Source: Gaetbulibacter sp. 4G1
Lineage (GTDB): Bacteria > Bacteroidota > Bacteroidia > Flavobacteriales > Flavobacteriaceae
Assembly: GCF_002741945.1 (NCBI RefSeq)
Contig: NZ_MDVN01000002.1
Coordinates: 186,001 to 250,000 of the forward strand
Direction: 5' to 3'
DNA: 64,000 bases
Shown here: positions 57,863-64,000 of the stretch, piece by piece
Position numbering within the stretch: position 1 is the stretch's first letter
Layout of the letters: each line of letters begins with the position of its first letter
The notes under the pieces: generated by a model
What the model saw: only the letters and a program-made list of their open reading frames with translations
Told to the model about the DNA's origin: nothing
Databases searched by the model: none
Translations under genes and position numbers: made by a program

Positions 57863-58905
57863 TACCTTCTTATACCTTTGTTATTTATCCAGCGTATGTA
57901 TTCTTGCTTATTCCTGTTATGCTGAGATAAGGTTTTTGCAAATTTATGATAACCAAAATTTTCAACATTAACTACAAAGTAGTAGTAGCTATGTTTTTCA
58001 TAATTTAAAACAGCATCGATTGACGATACATCGGGCATTGCTATTAAACCCGGTGGTAAACCAGCATACTTATATGTATTATATGGAGAATCAATTTCTA
58101 AATCTTTATATAATACCCGTTTAATAGTTTGGGAAAAATCGCCAGTTTTTTTCTTTAAAGCATAAATAACAGTTGGGTCTGCTTGTAATGGCATTCTTTT
58201 TTTAAGTCTATTTACATAAACACCTGCAACACGAGGTCTTTCATCTACTTTTGCCGTTTCTTTTTGAACTATAGATGCTAGGGCAATAACTTCGCTATCC
58301 GATAAACCAATTGCCTTTGCTTTTTCAAGCCTCGCACCACTCCAGAAGCGATTATACTCTTTTAACATACGGTTTGTGAATTTTTCTGCAGAAGTATTCC
58401 AGAAAAACTCATAACTATTAGGGATATACATACCTAAGGCTGTTTCCTCTTTAAAATTATTTTCAGACAAAAAAGCCTTGTCTTCCATAGCTTTTATAAG
58501 CGATATACTATCTGCTTCAATTTGAGAAGCAATACGACCTGCTAATTTTGCAATGGTTTCTTGATTATTAAATGATACTTTAACAGGTATGTTATTACTT
58601 CTAATTGAATTAATAATATCGTTATTATTCATTCCTTTATTAATTACGTAACGTCCTCCTTTTATGTTATTAACATATTTTTTTTGCTCAGCTAAAGCAT
58701 CAAACTTATCGATATCTAATAAAAGAGGTTCTAATTGTTTACGCACATCATTGTAAGTATCTGTTGATTTAATATAAATATAGGCTGAATCATTATTAAA
58801 CTTTGTGTTTGGACTAAACATGGTATCATAAACATAATATGCAAAATAAGCTGCAACAGCTAACCCAATAAACACAATAGCAAGAAGTATTTTTTTTATA
58901 TACAT
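57862..58905 (-). CDS. mltG: endolytic transglycosylase MltG
   Basis: 347 residues. An N-terminal membrane helix (about 6-27) precedes the YceG domain with the LysM-like part and the catalytic stretch ASIVQKETAKVDERPRVAGVYVNRL (read in parts), which carries the essential Glu. The LQADPTVIYALK and AGLPPGLIAMPD segments complete the signature. It cuts nascent peptidoglycan and ends glycan strands. Same strand as the GNAT and dapF genes upstream, spacing 1 base. Confidence 0.96.
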   Translation of the reverse strand: MYIKKILLAIVFIGLAVAAYFAYYVYDTMFSPNTKFNNDSAYIYIKSTDTYNDVRKQLEPLLLDIDKFDALAEQKKYVNNIKGGRYVINKGMNNNDIINSIRSNNIPVKVSFNNQETIAKLAGRIASQIEADSISLIKAMEDKAFLSENNFKEETALGMYIPNSYEFFWNTSAEKFTNRMLKEYNRFWSGARLEKAKAIGLSDSEVIALASIVQKETAKVDERPRVAGVYVNRLKKRMPLQADPTVIYALKKKTGDFSQTIKRVLYKDLEIDSPYNTYKYAGLPPGLIAMPDVSSIDAVLNYEKHSYYYFVVNVENFGYHKFAKTLSQHNRNKQEYIRWINNKGIRR

Positions 58906-58906
58906 T

Positions 58907-59431
58907 TTAGTTATTTATAAGCTGGAATAAATATTCATTTTTATAAGAACTATTTACATAGTTCCAATCTTTTTTCAATCCTATTTCTTTAAACCCTTGA
59001 TTAGAAAACAATTTTATACTCGCTTCGTTTTCTTCAGAAATATTACAATATAATTGATGTAAGTTTAAATGTGTAAAGCAATAATTTATAAGTAACTGTA
59101 ATGCCTCACTTCCATTTCCCTTATTTCTTTCTGCCGCATCTTTAATTAAAATACCAATACCAGCTCTACTGTTTTTAAAATCGAAATCGAAAATATCAAT
59201 CATTCCCAAAGGTTCTTCACCATAACTAGAAATGACTAGTCTTAATTGTTTTACTTCAAAAATATCTTTTTGAGAATGCTCTAAATACTGCTTTATTAAA
59301 AACTTTGAATACGGTGTTTGTGTATTACTAATTTCCCATATAGATTCGTCGTTTTCAATTATATGAATAAACTCTAAATCTTCAGGTTCCAAAGCACGCA
59401 AGTATATATTTTTGCCTTTTAAGGTTATCAT
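58907..59431 (-). CDS. GNAT-family N-acetyltransferase
   Basis: 174 residues. It opens ITLKGKNIYLRALEPED, the RimJ/RimL-like subgroup of GNATs. The acetyl-CoA loop is RNKGNGSEAL, and the C-terminal NEASIKLFSNQGFKEIG is typical. Possible substrates are protein N-termini or small amines. It overlaps dapF by 4 bases and is 1 base before mltG. Confidence 0.92.
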   Translation of the reverse strand: MITLKGKNIYLRALEPEDLEFIHIIENDESIWEISNTQTPYSKFLIKQYLEHSQKDIFEVKQLRLVISSYGEEPLGMIDIFDFDFKNSRAGIGILIKDAAERNKGNGSEALQLLINYCFTHLNLHQLYCNISEENEASIKLFSNQGFKEIGLKKDWNYVNSSYKNEYLFQLINN

Positions 59432-60198
59432 ATGCTACCTTGATATACTATTTTTGCTGGTCCAATTAACCAAACATTATTATATGTACCATTTTGGGAC
59501 TGAAAAGCTACTTGTAAATCTCCTCCTTGAGTTTTTAAAGTAATTAAGTTTTTTTCTGTTTCTCCTATATAATGCATTGCTAGCGCTACTGCTGTAACAC
59601 CAGTACCACAAGATAAGGTTTCATCTTCTACCCCTCTTTCGTAAGTTCTTACTTTAAATTCAGTATCTGAAAGTTTTTTTACAAAATTCACATTGCTTCC
59701 AACAGCATTATAAGGGGCTCCATATCGTATTTTGGCGCCCAAAATTTTTATGTCAAAATCAGTAATTTGCTCCTCAAATTGTATATGGTGTGGAGAACCT
59801 GTGTCCAAAAAAACATGATTATCATGTTTTTCAACAGTATTTACATCTGCCATCTGTAGCTTTACAATATCTCCTTTAATAGAAGCATAATGCTTACCAT
59901 CAATAGCTAAAAAATCGGCATCATCCTTTATAATTCCCAATTGTTTAGCAAAAGCAACAGCGCACCTTCCTCCGTTACCGCAAAAGCTCTGACTACCATC
60001 AGCATTGTAATACACCATTTCAAAATCTAGTGCATCGTGATTTTCTATTAAGATAAGCCCGTCTGCTCCTACCCCAAAACGTCTATCACATAAAAAAGAG
60101 ATGTGCTCGATATCTTTTTTATCAAATGTTTGTTGACGATTATCAATCATCACAAAATCATTTCCAGTTCCTTGATATTTATAAAATGTTTGTTGCAT
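59428..60198 (-). CDS. dapF: diaminopimelate epimerase
   Basis: 256 residues. It converts LL- to meso-diaminopimelate for peptidoglycan and lysine. The paired catalytic cysteines Cys73 (SFCGNGGRC) and Cys197 (SCGTGVTA) are both present, and the first residues QTFYKYQGTGNDFV match the family. Divergent from degP across 152 bp. A -7-like TATATTTG on the minus strand at 60210-60217 may be its promoter. First gene of the mltG unit. Confidence 0.97.
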   Translation of the reverse strand: MQQTFYKYQGTGNDFVMIDNRQQTFDKKDIEHISFLCDRRFGVGADGLILIENHDALDFEMVYYNADGSQSFCGNGGRCAVAFAKQLGIIKDDADFLAIDGKHYASIKGDIVKLQMADVNTVEKHDNHVFLDTGSPHHIQFEEQITDFDIKILGAKIRYGAPYNAVGSNVNFVKKLSDTEFKVRTYERGVEDETLSCGTGVTAVALAMHYIGETEKNLITLKTQGGDLQVAFQSQNGTYNNVWLIGPAKIVYQGSI

Positions 60199-60242
60199 AA
60201 TTCAAGAGACAAATATATAAATATTAAATCGGTTTTTTGATT

Positions 60243-60281
60243 GTTAAACAGCCGTTAAAGTAGACGTTAAAAATCGTTAAA
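60243..60281. promoter_or_regulatory. phased GTTAAA direct repeats upstream of degP
   Basis: GTTAAA occurs at 60243, 60254, 60266 and 60276 (intervals 11, 12 and 10), three of them as CGTTAAA; a variant CGTTAAT is at 60318. GTTAAA-N5-GTTAAA resembles the CpxR box GTAAA-N5-GTAAA. It lies about 70-108 bp before the degP start. A binding site is inferred, not shown. Confidence 0.45.
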
Positions 60282-60350
60282 ATTGATTTTCTAGTTCAAT
60301 AAATTTTTAATTTTAGTCGTTAATAAATAAAACTTAAATACTGAAAAAAA

Positions 60351-61766
60351 ATGAAAAAGATTTTGACACTTGTACTGGTTTCGGCATTAGGTGGCATTTT
60401 AACCCTAAGTGCATATAAATTATTTTTAGAACCAGAACAAAAACTAGTTGTTACATCAAACAATACTACACCTACTTTTTTGCCAACAAATAATATTGGT
60501 GCCCCATTAAAAGCTTACGAAAATTCAGATTTTACAACTGCTGCAGAAAATACAGTTAACGCAGTTGTTCATGTAAAAAATGTATCGCTTAGTGGTGGAC
60601 AAATGACTATGCAAGATTTGTTTTTTGGAAGAAACCCTCAACAAAAGCAATTAGGTACTGGTTCTGGAGTTATAGTAGACCCAAGTGGTTATATTATAAC
60701 TAACAACCACGTTATTAAAAACTCTCAAGAATTATCAGTAACCTTAAATAATAATAAAACATATAAAGCTGAAATAATTGGCACAGATTCAGAAACCGAT
60801 ATTGCTGTTTTAAAAATTAATGCAGATGAAGATTTACCTGTTGTTAATTTTGGTGATTCTGATCAAGCAAAAATTGGTGAATGGGTTTTAGCTGTTGGTA
60901 ATCCTTTTAATTTAACATCAACAGTAACAGCTGGTATTATTAGTGCAAAATCTAGAAGTTTAGATCCAACAGGGAGAAATGCGCACTCATTTATCCAAAC
61001 TGATGCTGCTGTAAATCCAGGTAATTCTGGGGGTGCTTTAGTAAATACAAATGGAGAGCTTATAGGGATTAATACTGCTATAACTTCGCAAACCGGTTCT
61101 TATGTTGGGTATTCGTTTGCAGTGCCAAGCAATATTGCTAGAAAAATATATATGGACATTTTAGAGTATGGTAACACACAAAATGGTGTTTTAGGTATTA
61201 CTGCTGGGGTTTTAAATAGTGCATCTGCTGAAGAATTTGGAGTTGATGATACCGAGGGTGTTTTTGTTAATGATGTTACCAAAAAATCTGGAGCAGAAAA
61301 AGCAGGGATCAAAAAAGGTGATATTATAAAACAATTAGACCATATAGAGATTTCAAAATTTGAAGACTTAAAAGGTTACTTAAAAACAAAACGTCCTAAC
61401 GATGTAGTTAATGTAAAACTGCTTAGAAATGATGAGCTGCTTACAATTCCTGTTACTATTTCTAAAACAGACATCTTTTCTGTTAAGTTTATGAATATGG
61501 AATTCAGAGATTTATCAACCTCTATTAAAGAAAAATATGAAATACCAAATGGCGTACAAGTTTCAAAAACAAATAACAAATATTTATATTCAAATTTAGG
61601 GATTACAGAAGGTTATATTATTACAGAAATAAATAACAAAAAAATTGAGTCTATTCAAGACATTTCAAAATTAAAAGAAAAATATGGTGACAGTTTTGTG
61701 GAAAATCTTGAGCAATTAGCATATATAAACACACGTTTAGAAAAAAAGGAAGTAATTTTTAAATAA
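60351..61766 (+). CDS. degP: DegP/HtrA-type periplasmic serine protease
   Basis: 471 residues. A short N-terminal hydrophobic segment (4-21) anchors or exports it. The catalytic triad is His120 (NNHVIKN), Asp150 (SETDIAVLKI) and Ser226 (GNSGGAL). Two PDZ domains follow (about 275-360 and 380-470, the second shorter). It degrades or chaperones misfolded envelope proteins. Upstream GTTAAA repeats suggest stress control. A terminator follows at 61791. Confidence 0.96.
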   Translation: MKKILTLVLVSALGGILTLSAYKLFLEPEQKLVVTSNNTTPTFLPTNNIGAPLKAYENSDFTTAAENTVNAVVHVKNVSLSGGQMTMQDLFFGRNPQQKQLGTGSGVIVDPSGYIITNNHVIKNSQELSVTLNNNKTYKAEIIGTDSETDIAVLKINADEDLPVVNFGDSDQAKIGEWVLAVGNPFNLTSTVTAGIISAKSRSLDPTGRNAHSFIQTDAAVNPGNSGGALVNTNGELIGINTAITSQTGSYVGYSFAVPSNIARKIYMDILEYGNTQNGVLGITAGVLNSASAEEFGVDDTEGVFVNDVTKKSGAEKAGIKKGDIIKQLDHIEISKFEDLKGYLKTKRPNDVVNVKLLRNDELLTIPVTISKTDIFSVKFMNMEFRDLSTSIKEKYEIPNGVQVSKTNNKYLYSNLGITEGYIITEINNKKIESIQDISKLKEKYGDSFVENLEQLAYINTRLEKKEVIFK

Positions 61767-61790
61767 TATCCTTTACCAAATATCAATAAA

Positions 61791-61834
61791 AATAGCCTCT
61801 TGAAGCTTATCAGTTTTAAGAGGTTATTTTTTTA
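61791..61834 (+). terminator. terminator after degP
   Basis: AATAGCCTCTT (61791-61801) pairs with AAGAGGTTATT (61818-61828) with one G-T pair, followed by a T run. Confidence 0.75.
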
Positions 61835-61910
61835 TGCAAATACGCTACGAAAACGTTTGAAATATAGTACTTTTGCCAAAATTTTTAACACACAACTAAA
61901 CATTTAAACA

Positions 61911-63359
61911 ATGCCTTTTAGTAAAAATTATGAAAAAGAGTTGGCTTTTCAAGCAGACCGCCGAAGAGCAACCGTAGAATTTATCAAAATTGTAAGTGAT
62001 CTTTGGTACGACAAATCTATCGAATTAGTGATTTTTAGAAATCAACTGATTGATAGAAATGTTAGTCAAATTTTAAACCTACATAATTATGCTGGTAAAT
62101 TTGTACAAAAACCTATTTCAATTTTTGATTCGGTAGAAATCGCTCAAGCCATTAAAGCGTTAGATATTCCACCTGCAAAACTTGATATTGGGAAGTTAAC
62201 TTACGAGTTTCATTTAGATGACAACAAACACAGCAATGCGACAGCTTTTGTTGCTAGCAAATTAAAAGATGCTAGTAAAAATGGGGATATTACACCTAAA
62301 GATGTGGTACTTTATGGGTTTGGTCGTATTGGTCGTTTAGTTGCTCGAGAGCTCATGACGCGCACAGGAAAAGGCAGTCAGCTTCGATTAAGAGCTATTG
62401 TTACTCGTGGGGCTATTGATGAAACTATTTTAGAAAAAAGAGCATCATTACTCCGTAATGACTCTGTTCATGGTGATTTTCCTGGAACCGTTTCAATAGA
62501 TATTAAAAAGAAAGCTTTAATAATTAATGGAACCACCGTTAATATTATTTCTGCAAATGCTCCAGAAGATATTGATTATACAAAATATGGTATAAACAAT
62601 GCATTAGTTATTGATAATACTGGTGCTTTTAGAGATAAAGAGGCTTTAAGTAGGCATCTAAAATCTAAAGGTGCTGATAAAGTATTACTTACCGCACCAG
62701 GAAAAGGTGTACCAAATATTGTATATGGTGTAAATCATTTAGAAAATGATCCTGACAAAGTAGATATTTTTTCGGCAGCATCATGTACAACAAATGCCAT
62801 TACTCCTATTTTAAAAGCTATCGAAGATTCTTTTGGTGTTAAAAGTGGCCATTTAGAAACAATTCATGCCTATACAAACGATCAAAATTTAGTCGATAAT
62901 TTTCACAAAAAGTATCGTCGTGGACGTGCAGCTGCATTAAACATGGTTATTACAGAAACTGGTGCTGGTGCTGCAGTAACCAAGGCACTACCTAGTTTTG
63001 AGGGCAAATTAACATCAAACGCTATTCGTGTTCCTGTGCCAAACGGATCATTAGCTATTTTAAATTTAGAAATTGAAAATACGACATCCTTAAACGGTAT
63101 TAACACTATTTTAAAGAAATATGCTTTAGAAGGTGATTTAGTTGAACAAATAAAATATGAATTAAGTGATGAGCTAGTATCTAGTGATATTGTTGGTAGC
63201 TCAGCGCCTTCAATTTATGATAGTAAAGCAACTATTGTACGTGCAGATGGAAAAAATGTATTGTTATATATTTGGTATGATAATGAATATGGTTACAGCC
63301 ATCAAGTTATAAGGTTAGCAAAATATATTGCCAAAGTTAGACGTTATACATATTATTAA
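61911..63359 (+). CDS. gap: glyceraldehyde-3-phosphate dehydrogenase, long form
   Basis: 482 residues, about 140 more than the classical enzyme. The extra N-terminal region (about 1-130, no signal) precedes the usual NAD motif GFGRIGR at 136-142. Catalytic Cys292 (ASCTTN) and His319 (ETIHAYTND) are present. It interconverts glyceraldehyde-3-phosphate and 1,3-bisphosphoglycerate. Long forms of this type occur beside a short one in Bacteroidota and may serve gluconeogenesis. A -7-like TACTTTTG is at 61868-61875. Confidence 0.95.
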   Translation: MPFSKNYEKELAFQADRRRATVEFIKIVSDLWYDKSIELVIFRNQLIDRNVSQILNLHNYAGKFVQKPISIFDSVEIAQAIKALDIPPAKLDIGKLTYEFHLDDNKHSNATAFVASKLKDASKNGDITPKDVVLYGFGRIGRLVARELMTRTGKGSQLRLRAIVTRGAIDETILEKRASLLRNDSVHGDFPGTVSIDIKKKALIINGTTVNIISANAPEDIDYTKYGINNALVIDNTGAFRDKEALSRHLKSKGADKVLLTAPGKGVPNIVYGVNHLENDPDKVDIFSAASCTTNAITPILKAIEDSFGVKSGHLETIHAYTNDQNLVDNFHKKYRRGRAAALNMVITETGAGAAVTKALPSFEGKLTSNAIRVPVPNGSLAILNLEIENTTSLNGINTILKKYALEGDLVEQIKYELSDELVSSDIVGSSAPSIYDSKATIVRADGKNVLLYIWYDNEYGYSHQVIRLAKYIAKVRRYTYY

Positions 63360-63400
63360 AATAACTAAAATCTAAATTGAAATATTAATCGTATATATAA

Positions 63401-63425
63401 AAGCCTCACTATGTGAGGCTTTTTC
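63401..63425 (+). terminator. terminator after gap
   Basis: AAGCCTCAC (63401-63409) and GTGAGGCTT (63413-63421) form a 9-bp stem with a 3-base loop and a T run. Confidence 0.85.
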
Positions 63426-63501
63426 TTAAATATAACTGTATTAATAAACAATATTTTATAACTTCGTAAAACCAAATACAACCATTTTAAACCAATCGTA
63501 A

Positions 63502-64000
63502 ATGAATCCTATTAAGCAAGCTTCCCTTATCGCCTTTTTTTTAATAAGCACAGTATGTTTTTCTCAAGCCCAACCAGAAGATGATAAGTTATCTTTAAAT
63601 AATGGCACTATTAGTAATCAGTTTGAATATGTACTAAAAAAATCTGGAAATTTTAAAGGTACAAATGGGCAAGCCTATGAAGCTGTTAAGCGTAGCATGT
63701 TTTTAACATTGAGAAATCATACTATTGATTCTTTAAAAACGCTAAAGACAAAATTAGATAATTCAAAAAGTAGTGTTGAAGCTCAGCAAAAAGAAATTAC
63801 TGCTTTAAAAACGAAGCTGAACACTACTCAATCTACATTAGATTCAACAAATTTAGAAAAAGACAGTATGTCTCTGCTTGGTATGCAAATGAGTAAAACT
63901 AATTACAATGTACTCATGTGGACTATTATTGCTGGCTTATTAGCGTTATTTATCTTATTTGTATATAAATTTAAAAACAGTAACGCTATTACTCGTGATG
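63502..64000 (+). CDS. exported coiled-coil membrane protein (cut by window end)
   Basis: The first 166 residues are visible; the gene continues past the window. A signal peptide (MNPIKQASLIAFFLIS, cleavage near VCFSQAQ) is followed by a globular part, then a heptad-rich coiled coil (about 75-125; LKTLKTKLDN and EITALKTKLNTTQS) and a membrane helix near 137-155, then a basic segment KFKNSN. It resembles flavobacterial proteins mislabelled as tRNA methyltransferase-like; function unknown. A -7-like TAACTTCG lies at 63459-63466. Confidence 0.8.
   Translation, partial: MNPIKQASLIAFFLISTVCFSQAQPEDDKLSLNNGTISNQFEYVLKKSGNFKGTNGQAYEAVKRSMFLTLRNHTIDSLKTLKTKLDNSKSSVEAQQKEITALKTKLNTTQSTLDSTNLEKDSMSLLGMQMSKTNYNVLMWTIIAGLLALFILFVYKFKNSNAITRD

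Overview
The window looks like a chromosomal segment from the family Flavobacteriaceae (phylum Bacteroidota). It is strongly AT-rich, and start codons lack clear Shine-Dalgarno sequences. Several candidate promoters carry the Bacteroidota -7 motif TAnnTTTG. Many genes are lineage-typical: DUF4835, DUF5916, DUF6146-like, a BatA-type protein, an RNA polymerase omega/Rpb6-like subunit beside coaBC, and a dicluster ferredoxin beside acyl-CoA reductase, serC and serA. I see no rRNA, tRNA, CRISPR array, transposase or phage gene. Most of the window is core genome.

Layout. 0.1-6.1 kb: an SDR-like protein, a methyltransferase, an agmatinase-family enzyme, a ferredoxin, a LuxC-like reductase, and the serine pathway genes serC-serA. 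6.2-14.9 kb: a DUF937 protein, small envelope proteins leading to a TonB receptor with a His/Glu/Asp-rich loop (probably metal uptake), folE, a DUF5916 outer-membrane protein and a LolD-like ATPase. 14.9-24.2 kb: an exported Gfo/Idh/MocA protein, a TIGR02757 protein, a flavobacterial intergenic repeat, an M61 peptidase, a glycosyltransferase, a BatA-like protein coupled to a dihydroorotase homologue that has lost most metal ligands, and an esterase. 24.2-30.5 kb is the only clearly accessory locus: a LacI-family repressor facing a four-gene operon (DUF6807/PmoA-like, ThuA-like, Tat-exported Gfo/Idh/MocA, lipoprotein oxidoreductase). A near-perfect LacI-type operator overlaps the candidate operon promoter.

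30.5-42.9 kb is a long minus-strand housekeeping block. It runs from DUF6913-like and dapA through bamD, rpoZ-like, coaBC, DUF4835, recN, fabI, a glycosyltransferase, YbbR and coaE to a histidine kinase and OmpR-type regulator. 42.9-50.2 kb: a 5'-nucleotidase split over two genes with the C-terminal half first, two YhhN-like membrane proteins around a DoxX protein, ligA-prmC and a GNAT. 50.2-56.2 kb: a LEA-2 lipoprotein, then the overlapping ribD-HAD-YigZ run, a thioesterase, dnaA, a low-molecular-weight phosphatase and an RsmI-like methyltransferase. 56.2-64 kb: a cell-wall and envelope group (lytic transglycosylase-like, DUF2279, mltG, GNAT, dapF), a DegP/HtrA protease, a long-form GAPDH, and a coiled-coil membrane protein cut by the window end.

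Points most worth following: the LacI operator and its glycoside-type operon; the degenerate dihydroorotase; GTTAAA direct repeats at about 11 bp spacing in front of degP, with a similar pair in front of the histidine kinase (a possible Cpx-like envelope-stress circuit); an inverted repeat just upstream of the His-rich TonB receptor; and the structured intergenic repeat near 16.9 kb.
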